NCBI RefSeq assembly: GCF_015482765.1
Contig: NZ_JADMLB010000065.1
Coordinates: 1 to 64,000 of the forward strand
Reading direction: 5' to 3'
DNA: 64,000 nucleotides
Source: Halodesulfovibrio sp.
GTDB lineage: Bacteria; Desulfobacterota; Desulfovibrionia; Desulfovibrionales; Desulfovibrionaceae
Position 1 is the first letter of the stretch; each line of letters begins with the position of its first letter. Of the stretch, positions 19,602 to 28,132 are shown one piece after another. The notes beneath the pieces are model-generated. The model was given only the letters and a program-made list of their open reading frames with translations, did not search any database and was not told the origin of the DNA. A program made the position numbers and the translations under genes.

Positions 19602-19656
19602 AATGGCACCTGCGTTCTATGAAAATCCTACATAGCGCCGGAACGCAGGCGCCATT
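19602..19656. other. Long imperfect inverted repeat upstream of ridA
   Basis: The arms AATGGCACCTGCGTTC (19602-19617) and GAACGCAGGCGCCATT (19641-19656) pair at 15 of 16 positions. Inside them CTATG/CATAG can extend the fold. No T-run follows, so it is not a plain terminator. It lies 58 bases before the ridA start and may be a leader structure or a DNA-binding site. Confidence 0.6.
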
Positions 19657-19714
19657 ATTCATTGCAGCGTACAGCGCTGACTGTATGCGCTCAGTCAAAA
19701 TAAAGGATCAAACA

Positions 19715-20089
19715 ATGTCTGCAATTACACGACACGGTACTCATCCCCGACTTCCAGTTTCTAACGCAGTAGAAGCAAACGGTTGGCTGTATGTGACCGG
19801 TCAGGTTCCTCGTGATGCAAAAGGCGATCTTCTTGCGGGTAGCATGACAGATCAGGCCCGTTTAACATTTAAAAATCTCGTAAAAGTCGTAACCAACTCC
19901 GGCTATGAAATGAAAGACATAGTGCGCGTTGGCGTCTGGATTGACGATCCACGCGACTTTGCGGAATTCAACAAAGTTTTTGCGGAGTTCTTCGATATTG
20001 AGCATGCACCGGCACGCGTTACTATTCAGGGCACTATGATGTGTGATTGTAAAATCGAAGTGGATGCAATTGCATACAGAGAATCGTAA
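19715..20089 (+). CDS. RidA family reactive-imine deaminase
   Basis: The 124-aa protein of the RidA/YER057c/UK114 family hydrolyses enamines and imines made by PLP or flavin enzymes to 2-oxoacids and ammonia. The family core is present: GWLYVTGQVPRDAKGD, NLVKVVTNSGYEMKDIVRVGVWI and a C-terminal DCKIEVDAIAY. The frame is open from 19619, but the ATG at 19715 after AAGGA gives the standard length. The motif near the end differs from the classic RidA C-R-V-E..A sequence, so it may be an Rid2-7 type. The next genes encode an amine dehydrogenase, whose imine product it would clear. Confidence 0.88.
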   Translation: MSAITRHGTHPRLPVSNAVEANGWLYVTGQVPRDAKGDLLAGSMTDQARLTFKNLVKVVTNSGYEMKDIVRVGVWIDDPRDFAEFNKVFAEFFDIEHAPARVTIQGTMMCDCKIEVDAIAYRES

Positions 20090-20167
20090 ACCACGGGCAG
20101 TCTGCCGACTGTAGAACAGTATCGACATCAACTGCTTCCGTAATCAATTTTCCGTTTACTTATTTTC

Positions 20168-20199
20168 TCCGGATTTCGGAGCTGCACCGCTAATCCGGA
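20168..20199. other. Intercistronic hairpin between ridA and the dehydrogenase
   Basis: TCCGGATT (20168-20175) pairs with AATCCGGA (20192-20199), perfect 8 bp with a 16-base loop and no T-run, in the 171-base ridA-dehydrogenase gap. Confidence 0.5.
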
Positions 20200-20260
20200 T
20201 ACTGCTAAACCATATAGTAAGCAGATACGACGTTACTGCAGGAAAAAAAAGGATCGCATA

Positions 20261-21376
20261 ATGCGACAAAATTTTGATGTGCTCATCGTGGGCGGTGGGG
20301 TTACCGGTGCCGCTGTGGGCTACGGGCTTGCCAAAAAAGGCATCAATGTAGGTGTAGTAGATGCAACACCACCAGTTGATAGAGCCTCCCGAAGCAACAT
20401 GGGACTTATCTGGTGCCAGTCTAAGGCGCTGGGAAACAGAAACTATGTTGAATGGTGCTTCAACTCTTCCAAACTCTTCGGTGATCTTGCCGAAGACCTG
20501 AAGAAAACTTCCGGCATCGACATCGAATACACCGAGTCCGGTGGCATTATCCCCTGCCTCGGTGAAGAAGAATTTACAAAACGCAGTGACTATCTGGAAG
20601 CCCTTCGAAAAGAAGCTGGCGAAGAAGGATACCCGGGTTCCATGATGACTCGTGAAGAGCTTGAAGCAAAGCTCCCGAACATCACCTTCGGCCCGAACGT
20701 TACCGGTGGAACTTGGTGCGCTGAAGACGGTCTTGTGGAACCGTTGAAGCTTATGTTCGCTCTTCGGCACGGAATGGCAAACCTTGGCGGTACACTTATT
20801 TCAGATACGTCTGTAATTGACGTAGAAAAAACTGACTCCGGCTATCTGGTTACAACAGACAAAGGTGAAATTGAATGTACCCGCCTTGTTCTTGCAGGCG
20901 GACTCGGCAACCGTCAACTTGCCGGTAAGTTCGGTGTCACTGTTCCTGTTGTTCCTAACAAAGGACAAGTTTTCCTGACAGAACGTATTCCAGACATTCT
21001 GCCTTCTCCTCTTCTTGGTATCACCCGCACACGCGGCGGCACAGTCATGGTTGGTTTTGAGCACGAATACGTCGGCACAGACACTTCACTTCATTCCGAA
21101 AAATTCTGTCACGTAGCTAAATGGGCCACTGACATCTGGCCTGCACTTGCAGACTTGCGCATCATCCGTACATGGAGCTGTTTGCGCGTATGGCCTAAAG
21201 ACGGCTTCCCGATTTACGACAAAATTCCGGGACACGAAAACGGGTTCATCATCAACGCGCACAGCGCTGTAACCCTTGCTGCCGTACACGTAGCAGAATT
21301 GCCGGACTTTATTATGGGTAACGATATCTGCAACACCGCAGCTAACTTTACGCTTTCACGTTTCGACGAGAAGTAG
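20261..21376 (+). CDS. FAD-dependent amine dehydrogenase, DAO-type subunit (HcnC/beta-like)
   Basis: The 371-aa protein has an N-terminal FAD-binding VLIVGGGVTGAAVGYGLAKK and the DAO fold of glycine oxidase/sarcosine oxidase beta. Together with the next two genes it forms the three-subunit set found in HcnABC, opine oxidase and D-hydroxyproline/L-proline dehydrogenases. In these, the DAO subunit oxidises a C-N bond and passes electrons through the iron-sulfur subunits. The ATG follows AAGGA. The substrate is unknown; amino or imino acids are likely. As the host is an anaerobe, electrons should go to a carrier rather than oxygen. Confidence 0.87.
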   Translation: MRQNFDVLIVGGGVTGAAVGYGLAKKGINVGVVDATPPVDRASRSNMGLIWCQSKALGNRNYVEWCFNSSKLFGDLAEDLKKTSGIDIEYTESGGIIPCLGEEEFTKRSDYLEALRKEAGEEGYPGSMMTREELEAKLPNITFGPNVTGGTWCAEDGLVEPLKLMFALRHGMANLGGTLISDTSVIDVEKTDSGYLVTTDKGEIECTRLVLAGGLGNRQLAGKFGVTVPVVPNKGQVFLTERIPDILPSPLLGITRTRGGTVMVGFEHEYVGTDTSLHSEKFCHVAKWATDIWPALADLRIIRTWSCLRVWPKDGFPIYDKIPGHENGFIINAHSAVTLAAVHVAELPDFIMGNDICNTAANFTLSRFDEK

Positions 21377-21407
21377 CTCGCCGTCGTTTTTATTTGGAGC
21401 TTTTTTC

Positions 21408-21701
21408 ATGTCTACAAACACATCCATTTTGCAGGACACCGTAACCATCTACTTTGAAGATGAACCACTGACTGTCCCTGCTGATATATCTGTAGCTGCT
21501 GCTGTTCTTGGCCCTGGTCATGCCGGACACACCGGTAAAAATCCGGTAAAAGGTGACAACCGTGCACCTGTATGCCTCATGGGCGTTTGCTTTGAATGCA
21601 TGATGGAAATTGACGGCGTGCCTAACCAGCAGTCCTGTCTCGTTACAGTACGGGAAGGGATGAAGGTAAAACGTCAAAATGCCATGAGGGAGAAATACTA
21701 A
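21408..21701 (+). CDS. Small [2Fe-2S] subunit of the amine dehydrogenase (HcnA/gamma-like)
   Basis: The 97-aa ferredoxin-like protein carries CLMGVCFEC (CX4CX2C) followed by a fourth cysteine in QQSCLVTV, the pattern of plant-type [2Fe-2S] clusters in HcnA and sarcosine-oxidase-alpha N-termini. Its stop overlaps the next start by one base (TAATG), so the two are translationally coupled. It would connect the DAO subunit to the large flavoprotein. Confidence 0.88.
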   Translation: MSTNTSILQDTVTIYFEDEPLTVPADISVAAAVLGPGHAGHTGKNPVKGDNRAPVCLMGVCFECMMEIDGVPNQQSCLVTVREGMKVKRQNAMREKY

Positions 21702-23083
21702 TGCAGGAGCAATATGATCTTCTTGTTATCGGCGCAGGGCCTGCCGGTCTGTCTGCAGCCAGTGCAGCCGCTGAAAATGGTTTGGACGTAATCCTCCTTG
21801 ATGAGCAGGAACTCCCCGGCGGTCAAATTTACCGCTCTGTTTCCGGTCGAAACGCGCGTAAAAACTTTCTCTCCAAAGAAGACCGCAAAGACGGTATGGA
21901 ACTGGTGGGTCGCTTCAATAAAAGTGGTGCAGTGTACCTGCCTAAAACAACTGTCTGGGACGCAGAGCCGGGACGTGTTCTTTGCAGCACAGACGGAACT
22001 GCGCGGGAAATTAAAGCCCAGTGCATTGTCGTAGCAACTGGTGCAATGGAACGTCCGGTTCCTTTCTCAGGCTGGACTCTTCCGGGTGTCATGAGCGCAG
22101 GCTCTGCCGATCTTCTTTACAAAAGTGCCGGTTTTGTCCCCCATGGCCCTGTAGTTATAGCAGGTAACGGCCCCCTTATCCCGTTGGTAACAAACCATCT
22201 TGTGGAGCTGGGGGTAGAGGTTGCCGGCGTTCTCGATACAAGTCCTATCCAGAACAAAGCTGTTTCCATGCTGCACATGCCACTCGCTCTTGTTGATGTA
22301 CCTTTCCTTTTGAAAGGGCTCAAAATGGTAGTGAACATGTTCCGTAGCAGAGTTAAACAGTACATGGGCGCAAGCGACATTAAAGCAGAAGGCGACGGCC
22401 AGTTGAATCGAGTGACCTTCACGCACAAAGGAGAAACCAAAACAATCAAGGCTGCCACCCTGCTTGTTCACGAAGGTATGCTCCCGCGGACACACGTATC
22501 ACGTATGCTGAAGCTTGAGCATGCGTGGGATAAAACACAACGCTACTGGTACGCCAAAACAGATCAGTTCGGACGCTCCAGCAGAGATTCAATCTATGTT
22601 GTGGGCGATGGTCAAAAAGTTCACGGCGTCTATGCTGCCGCAGCCAAAGGTGAACTCGCCGGTATTGATGTGGCTCGCCGTCTTCATGTTATCAGCGAAA
22701 GCGCAGCACAACGTCAGATTAAGCCTCTCAAAAAGCGTCTGTATAAAGCGCTTGCTCCCCGTGGTTTTGTCGATGCGTTCTTTGCTCCTAAAAAAGGACT
22801 GTTCGACATTGCAGACGACGTATTAGTATGTCGTTGTGAAGGTGTAACGGCTGGCGACATCAGACAGGCTGTAAAGGAAGGCTGTCACGATGTTAATGAA
22901 ATTAAACTGCGTACCCGCTGTGGAATGGGACCATGCCAAGGTCGCATGTGCGGTGGAGCACTGGCAGAGATCGCTGCTTCAGCACTGGGTAGTGAAGTTC
23001 CGAATGTTGGAGCATTGAACATCCGACCGCCGATCAGACCGATTACTGTTCGTGAATTACGAGACTTTCCCGAGGCACAGTAA
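21701..23083 (+). CDS. FAD/iron-sulfur large subunit of the amine dehydrogenase (HcnB/alpha-like)
   Basis: The 460-aa pyridine-nucleotide-disulfide-oxidoreductase-like flavoprotein begins LLVIGAGPAGLSAASAAAENG and has a second dinucleotide site near VVIAGNGPLIP. The C-terminus has a BFD-like cysteine cluster (VCRCEGVT, then RTRCGMGPCQGRMCGG). This is the alpha subunit of HcnABC/hydroxyproline-dehydrogenase-type complexes. It is coupled to the preceding [2Fe-2S] gene. The complete three-gene set indicates a functional complex; identity of the amine substrate cannot be read from the sequence. Confidence 0.88.
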   Translation: MQEQYDLLVIGAGPAGLSAASAAAENGLDVILLDEQELPGGQIYRSVSGRNARKNFLSKEDRKDGMELVGRFNKSGAVYLPKTTVWDAEPGRVLCSTDGTAREIKAQCIVVATGAMERPVPFSGWTLPGVMSAGSADLLYKSAGFVPHGPVVIAGNGPLIPLVTNHLVELGVEVAGVLDTSPIQNKAVSMLHMPLALVDVPFLLKGLKMVVNMFRSRVKQYMGASDIKAEGDGQLNRVTFTHKGETKTIKAATLLVHEGMLPRTHVSRMLKLEHAWDKTQRYWYAKTDQFGRSSRDSIYVVGDGQKVHGVYAAAAKGELAGIDVARRLHVISESAAQRQIKPLKKRLYKALAPRGFVDAFFAPKKGLFDIADDVLVCRCEGVTAGDIRQAVKEGCHDVNEIKLRTRCGMGPCQGRMCGGALAEIAASALGSEVPNVGALNIRPPIRPITVRELRDFPEAQ

Positions 23084-23217
23084 CTAATTCAGGCGATTCC
23101 GATATTCCACCATATCCCGATGAATACCCGCTCCTCAAGACGACACATTGCCACAACCGGCAGGTATTCATTGTTTATCGGAAAAACCTTTACATAGAAC
23201 TATAGCCAAGGACGCAT

Positions 23218-23277
23218 GGAGTGATTCTTCCGCAAACTCCGGCACGGTTCTGTTAGCGAGTCCGTGCCGGTCACTCC
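23218..23277. other. Two-level hairpin upstream of the racemase gene
   Basis: The inner stem CCGGCACGG/CCGTGCCGG (23239-23247, 23262-23270) lies within an outer stem GGAGTGA/TCACTCC (23218-23224, 23271-23277). There is no T-run. It lies 22 bases before the racemase ATG and may protect or attenuate the message. Confidence 0.55.
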
Positions 23278-23299
23278 TCACACTTTTTTGGAGAAACAT

Positions 23300-24016
23300 A
23301 TGTTAAAAGGCGGCTACTTATACCAAGATATGCCGGTAGGTATTATCTGCCTTGAGTCATCCTTTGCTAAGCCCAAAGGACACTTGCGTAACCATTACAC
23401 ATTCCCGTTTCCAACAGTCCACAAGGTGCTAAAAAACATCGATATCCCACGTCTACTCTTTAATCCGACACCGGATTTAATGCAGCCGTTTATTGATGCA
23501 GCAAAAGAACTGGAAGCCGAAGGCGTAAAAGCTATTACAGGAAGCTGTGGTTTCATGGCACGATTCCAGCCGCAAATAGCAGCTGAAGTCTCTATTCCAG
23601 TACTTGTCTCCAGCCTCGTTCAAGCCCCGATGGTGCGCACCATGCATGGCAAAGATGCCGCCATCGGCATTCTTACAGCAAGTAACAAAGCATTAACTGA
23701 AGCACATTTTGAAGGTGTAGGTTCAGATATTAATGACTTTATTATTAAAGGAATGGAAGGCTACGACTACTTCTGGAACACCATTATCGAAGGCAAAAAC
23801 AACGACATTGACCTCGACCGTATGGAAGCAGAAATCTGCGATGCGGCAGAAGTACTCGTAAAAGAAAACAACCTTGATGCACTCATCCTTGAATGCACTG
23901 ACCTTCCTGCATTCTCTCACGCTGTGCATAAACGAATCGGGCTTCCGGTTTACGACATCAACGCGCTTATTGAATATGCTGCATTTTGTGTCCGCCGCCC
24001 AGATTACCGAAAATAA
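23300..24016 (+). CDS. Aspartate/glutamate/hydantoin racemase family protein
   Basis: The 238-aa protein of the Asp/Glu racemase superfamily has both catalytic cysteines, in ITGSCGFMARF and ILECTDLPAF, so a cofactor-independent two-base racemase is expected. The frame opens at 23264, but the ATG at 23300 follows GGAG and fits the family N-terminus. It follows the amine dehydrogenase operon by 216 bases. A plausible role is interconverting enantiomers so that the dehydrogenase receives the right isomer. Substrate unknown; some members act on hydantoins or maleate. Confidence 0.82.
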   Translation: MLKGGYLYQDMPVGIICLESSFAKPKGHLRNHYTFPFPTVHKVLKNIDIPRLLFNPTPDLMQPFIDAAKELEAEGVKAITGSCGFMARFQPQIAAEVSIPVLVSSLVQAPMVRTMHGKDAAIGILTASNKALTEAHFEGVGSDINDFIIKGMEGYDYFWNTIIEGKNNDIDLDRMEAEICDAAEVLVKENNLDALILECTDLPAFSHAVHKRIGLPVYDINALIEYAAFCVRRPDYRK

Positions 24017-24118
24017 TTTTATTTGTACTGTATTGTAACAGCTTATCCAAAGCCCTTGTTTAACGAATCGTGTCCCCACGAAGGCTCTGTTACTTTGCAA
24101 CAAGCAGTACAAATACTT

Positions 24119-24150
24119 TTAGCCTTACATTGCATACAATGTAAGGCTAA
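24119..24150 (+). terminator. Hairpin after the racemase gene
   Basis: TTAGCCTTACATTG pairs perfectly with CAATGTAAGGCTAA (14 bp, loop CATA). The downstream T-run is poor, so termination is probable but not certain. Confidence 0.6.
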
Positions 24151-24303
24151 TTCATTGCAGTATTCACATATGAATAAATCCAGACTGTATTAATCAGAAT
24201 TGAATACTCTTAAGATATAGTAAAAAAGATGTCTTTATATTCCAAAATGGTACTACAACAGAATCTTTTTAGGGTAGACAACATTTTTGCCATATTCTAA
24301 CAT

Positions 24304-24447
24304 CCTCTCTTATAGAAACCTTCTATGCAGAGAGGTGATTTCAAATAGGGAACCGTGTTCCCTAGGTTAATTCCGGCTGAAATTTGCGACAGAACAAAAA
24401 CGTTACTTTTACCGAATTGCACAGCAAGCGCATAATAGGGTCTGTGC
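24304..24447 (+). promoter_or_regulatory. Structured leader candidate upstream of the NTF2-fold gene
   Basis: Within 144 bases I can draw CCTCTC/GAGAGG (24304-24335) enclosing ATAGAA/TTCTAT, then TAGGGAAC/GTTCCCTA (24346-24364) enclosed by ATTTCA/TGAAAT (24338-24383), and GCACAG/CTGTGC (24419-24447). The layout suggests a folded 5' leader. It does not match a riboswitch class I can recall. The whole gap 24017-24511 otherwise shows only the terminator hairpin. Confidence 0.45.
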
Positions 24448-24511
24448 TTTTCGTTAGCAGCAATTGCCGCCCTTAACGGCATACGTTGTTTCCCTCTGCA
24501 AGGAAAAAGAC

Positions 24512-24889
24512 ATGCAAGCTGAAATCAAAGAAATTATTGAATTTTTAGAGACTTACTTCATTATGCTGTATGAAGGTGATGCAGAAACTATGGAAAAAGT
24601 TTTCCATGAAGGTGCACACATCTCCTTTGTTGATAACGGCGAAGTTACTATCGCAGGCCGCGATGTACTTAAACAGCGCATTGCAAGCCGTACGTCTTCT
24701 AAAGACGCAGGTGTACCACGCGAAGACAACATTCTTTCTATCGATTTTATCAACAAAGACTACGCAATGGTTAAAGTTAACCTTGTAATTGTTGACCGTC
24801 TCTTCACCGACTATCTTTCCCTTATCAAGAACAACGGTGAATGGATTATCGTATCAAAAACTTTCTACTCCGAGCCGATTGCTAAGTAA
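24512..24889 (+). CDS. NTF2-fold (SnoaL/lumazine-binding-like) small protein
   Basis: A 125-aa protein with the cystatin-like alpha+beta NTF2 fold: an N-terminal helix containing FLETYFIMLYEGDAETMEKV, the segment VTIAGRDVLKQRI, and strands ending GEWIIVSKTFYSEP. Such proteins act as small-molecule isomerases, hydrolases or binding proteins. The ATG at 24512 follows AAGGAAAAAG. It is monocistronic, with a long structured leader and a strong terminator. Codon use looks like that of a well expressed gene. No function can be assigned. Confidence 0.8.
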   Translation: MQAEIKEIIEFLETYFIMLYEGDAETMEKVFHEGAHISFVDNGEVTIAGRDVLKQRIASRTSSKDAGVPREDNILSIDFINKDYAMVKVNLVIVDRLFTDYLSLIKNNGEWIIVSKTFYSEPIAK

Positions 24890-24977
24890 GCAAACAGCGA
24901 CGAGTACCCGTTTTAGGCATAAGAGTTTTTAATTCTTATCTGTTCTGTCGCAAAGTTCAGTCGGAATTTGACCAAAG

Positions 24978-25010
24978 AAAAGGTGGAGTAGTTACCTACT
25001 CCACCTTTTT
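24978..25010 (+). terminator. Terminator of the NTF2-fold gene
   Basis: GGTGGAGTAG/CTACTCCACC, a 10-bp stem flanked by A4 and T5, with loop TTAC. It lies between convergent genes and may work both ways. Confidence 0.93.
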
Positions 25011-25060
25011 ATTTAAAAAAATTCCTATACTGTTCTACCGTAACCGCAATTGCCAGACCG

Positions 25061-26224
25061 CTAGTCGCAACAATACATGTCCCATGCGCTTGCTACAATC
25101 AGCGTCGCCAGCACAGCCCGTTCCGGAACTGTCGAAGCAATAAGATATTCATCAACAGAATGCAGCTTACCACCGATTGGCCCTATGCCATCAATAACAG
25201 GGATGCCAGTCTGCGAAATGAAGTTCGCATCTGAACCTCCACCGCACTGAGCACATTGAATCTCAAATCCATGTTCAGTGCCGATCTTTTTAATCATGTC
25301 ATAAAGACCAAGGATTGCGTCGTTTGTATCCATCGAAGGACGCGCAGTAATTGTCCGAACAGTACAAGTGGTGCCGTTGGTGAACGGATTTGCCGCCAAT
25401 TTCTGAACAGCTTTCCATACATTGTCGCCACAATCCTTCTGTGTGTAGCGAAATTCAACAATAGCACGTGCTTTCTCAGCTACGGTATTAGCACCAACAC
25501 CACCCTCTATTTTGCCTACATTGACACTGGTTCCCTCTTCAGGGTTATTCAGCGCTTCACATGCCTGAATCTGATGGGCAAGCTCTACAATAGCACTTGC
25601 TTTGCCGGCACCAACGTTGCCGGCATGGGCTGCTTTACCAGTAACTTCCAGTTCAAAAGTCATACGACCCTTCCTGCCGATAACCAGCTCGCCGCCTTCC
25701 TTAGTAGATTCAAGAACAAAGGCTACATGACTGTTTCTAGCCTCATTCAAAATAAGTTCAGAAGAATTGATTGAGCCGGTTTCTTCATCGGAGTTACAGA
25801 TCATGGCAATGGACATGTTCTGCAATACCCCAAGAGAATCCAATGCCTTCAAAACATAAATACCCTCAACAAGGCCGCATTTCATATCAGCAACACCGGG
25901 GCCGTAAAACGTAGTGTCATCTTGCGTAAACTTGTTGAAACCGAGCTCAGGAGGAAAAACTGTATCCATGTGTCCACACATAAGAATACCTTTCTGCCCC
26001 TTTTTATGAAGCGTTGTTTCAATGACAAGGTTGTCACCAACATCTTCACGCTGCTCACGACGAACATGCAGTCCCATTGCTTCACATTCTTCCTGAATCA
26101 CAGAAGCAACAGCGTCCACACCTTCTTTGTTGCCGGTGTAGCTGTTTATTTCAACAAGCTTTTTAAGCAATGAAACCATCTCTTGTTCATGCTCGGCAAT
26201 AAACGTCTTCACTTCGTTAATCAC
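25061..26224 (-). CDS. M20 family metallopeptidase (carboxypeptidase G2/ArgE-like)
   Basis: The 387-aa cytosolic zinc peptidase has the M20 metal ligands in order: MCGHMDTVF, GVADMKCG, the catalytic glutamates in NSDEETGS, and the late histidine in KLHSVDEYL. The dimerisation domain lies between about residues 180 and 290. The start is GTG at 26224 after AAGGAA. It is divergent from an oligopeptide ABC transporter operon, so hydrolysis of imported peptides or N-acyl amino acids is likely. Confidence 0.9.
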   Translation of the reverse strand: MINEVKTFIAEHEQEMVSLLKKLVEINSYTGNKEGVDAVASVIQEECEAMGLHVRREQREDVGDNLVIETTLHKKGQKGILMCGHMDTVFPPELGFNKFTQDDTTFYGPGVADMKCGLVEGIYVLKALDSLGVLQNMSIAMICNSDEETGSINSSELILNEARNSHVAFVLESTKEGGELVIGRKGRMTFELEVTGKAAHAGNVGAGKASAIVELAHQIQACEALNNPEEGTSVNVGKIEGGVGANTVAEKARAIVEFRYTQKDCGDNVWKAVQKLAANPFTNGTTCTVRTITARPSMDTNDAILGLYDMIKKIGTEHGFEIQCAQCGGGSDANFISQTGIPVIDGIGPIGGKLHSVDEYLIASTVPERAVLATLIVASAWDMYCCD

Positions 26225-26422
26225 GGCTAATTCCTTACTTTTTTGTCAGTTTCAACAAGACAGAATCTACTTTTTGATGTATGCAAAAACAGGCAGGCTC
26301 TTATAGCACATCACAAAAAAAGTGGCGACTTACGCGGTTTTCCAGAGACTCTCTTGATTCTCAAAGTTATTTTTCGTATAGTCGGCCGATTTTGAGTGAG
26401 ACTAACAAGCAAGGAGAGATTT

Positions 26423-27994
26423 ATGCGTAATAAATTTATGGCTCTCGTCACCGTCTGTATGCTGTTGCTCGTGGGCGCTTCCGGCGCTTTCGCACAGACG
26501 CTGACCATCGGCTTGAAAGGTGAACCAACCTCTCTTGACCCGCATTTCCACAATGTAAATGCAAATAACGAACAGGCAATTTACGTTTTTGACAAACTGA
26601 TCCGTCAAGATTCTCGTCAGAAACTCATGCCGGGACTCGCTGTTTCATGGACTCCAGTAAATGACAAACTGTGGGAATTCAAACTTCGTGAAGGCGTAAC
26701 TTTCCACGACGGTTCCCCGTTCACTGCTGAAGACGTGAAATTTACCATCGAGCGTATCCCTACTGTTCCTAACAGCCCGTCTTCCTACACAGGCATGGTA
26801 AATGCCATTAAAAAAATTGAAATTGTAGATCCGCTGACCATCCGTTTCCACACAGATGCTCCAGCACCTCTGCTCCCGCGTAACATGGCTACCTTTAACA
26901 TTATTTCCAAGAAATACGGTGAAGGTGCTACCACTGCCGACTTCAACTCCGGTAAAGCTACCATCGGTACAGGCCCTTACAAGCTTGTTGAATGGAAACG
27001 CGGTGACTCCATTATCTACAAACGTAACGATAACTACTGGGGTGAAAAGCTTCCTTGGGATACTATTATCGCTAAGCCTATCACCAACGACGGTACCCGT
27101 GTTGCTGCACTGAAATCCGGCGACGTTGATCTTATCAACTTTGTTCCACCGGCAGACGTAGCTCACCTTTCAAAAGACGCAAAACTGACTCTTGCTAAGT
27201 CTCCATCTACCCGTCTCATCTACCTGCACCTTGATTCTGACCGTGAGTACACCCCTATGGTGACAGATAACAACGGTAACAAAATCAAGAACCCGCTGAA
27301 AGATGCACGTGTACGTAAAGCTATTTCTAAAGCTATCAACCGTAAAGCGATTGCTGCACGCATCATGGACGGCCTTGCTGTTCCTGCGGCTCAGATGCTT
27401 CCTGACGGTTACGAAGGCACAAGTAAAACACTTAAGCCTGAAGCATACGACCCTAAAGGTGCCAAAGCTCTGCTCGCAGAAGCCGGTTACCCTGAAGGTT
27501 TCAAAATTACCATCCACGGCCCTAATGACCGTTACGTAAACGATGGTGATATCGCACAGGCAATTGCTCAGATGCTGACTAAAGTAGGCATTAAAACTGA
27601 AGTAAACACTATGCCTAAGAGCGTATACTTCGGCAAAGCTTCTGCTCTCGAATTCAGCCTCATGCTCGTTGGCTGGGCTACAGACACAGGTGAGCACTCT
27701 AACTGCCTCAGCGCTCTGCTCCACACATACGATAAAGACAAAGGGTTCGGTTCTGCAAACCGCGGTCGTTACTCCAACCCGAAAGTGGATGCACTTCTTG
27801 AAGAAGCACTCGTTACTGTTGATCCTAAAAAACACAACGAACTTCTTGTAGAAGCTGTTGAGCTCGGTCTCGGTGATGTTGGTATTATTCCTATTCACTA
27901 TCAGGTGAACGTATGGGGCATGAAAAAAGGCCTCAATTACAACGGCCGTACCGATGGCTACACCCTTCCACGTGAAGTGAGTGCTGCAAAGTAG
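26423..27994 (+). CDS. Peptide ABC transporter substrate-binding protein (SBP family 5)
   Basis: A 523-aa periplasmic protein with a Sec signal peptide cut near GAFA|QT and the family 5 signature GEPTSLDPH followed by KLWEFKLREGVTFHDGSPFTAEDVKF. These proteins bind dipeptides, oligopeptides, glutathione or nickel complexes. The ATG at 26423 follows AAGGAGAG. It is the first gene of a five-gene operon, opposite an M20 peptidase, which favours peptides. No lipobox cysteine is present. Confidence 0.92.
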   Translation: MRNKFMALVTVCMLLLVGASGAFAQTLTIGLKGEPTSLDPHFHNVNANNEQAIYVFDKLIRQDSRQKLMPGLAVSWTPVNDKLWEFKLREGVTFHDGSPFTAEDVKFTIERIPTVPNSPSSYTGMVNAIKKIEIVDPLTIRFHTDAPAPLLPRNMATFNIISKKYGEGATTADFNSGKATIGTGPYKLVEWKRGDSIIYKRNDNYWGEKLPWDTIIAKPITNDGTRVAALKSGDVDLINFVPPADVAHLSKDAKLTLAKSPSTRLIYLHLDSDREYTPMVTDNNGNKIKNPLKDARVRKAISKAINRKAIAARIMDGLAVPAAQMLPDGYEGTSKTLKPEAYDPKGAKALLAEAGYPEGFKITIHGPNDRYVNDGDIAQAIAQMLTKVGIKTEVNTMPKSVYFGKASALEFSLMLVGWATDTGEHSNCLSALLHTYDKDKGFGSANRGRYSNPKVDALLEEALVTVDPKKHNELLVEAVELGLGDVGIIPIHYQVNVWGMKKGLNYNGRTDGYTLPREVSAAK

Positions 27995-28132
27995 CACTCT
28001 AGCTTAGCTTGCATCGCGGCTTTTTGCCGCTTCTTACAAGTTACCTTGATTGTTTCAAATCTGAAGGGACGTGCCATCACGTCCCTTCAGCCTGTTTTTA
28101 CCCCTTTGGCTTTTTTGGAGCGTCATCCCTTT

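Noticed and set aside
19602-19617. Sigma54 promoter TGGCACCTGCGTTCT before ridA
   Set aside because: The -24 half is good but the -12 GC is missing at the required distance; the sequence is one arm of an inverted repeat.
24119-24150. Insertion-sequence terminal repeat
   Set aside because: No transposase, no second copy and no target duplication; a terminator-type hairpin explains it.
24393-24406. A fifth activator site AACAAAAACGTTAC
   Set aside because: It has one extra A in the spacer and lacks the TGTAA left half; probably chance similarity inside the structured leader.
24304-24447. Cobalamin riboswitch
   Set aside because: AGGGAA is present, but the required downstream B12-box and GGTG/CCGG core do not line up; AGGGAAC simply pairs with GTTCCCT.
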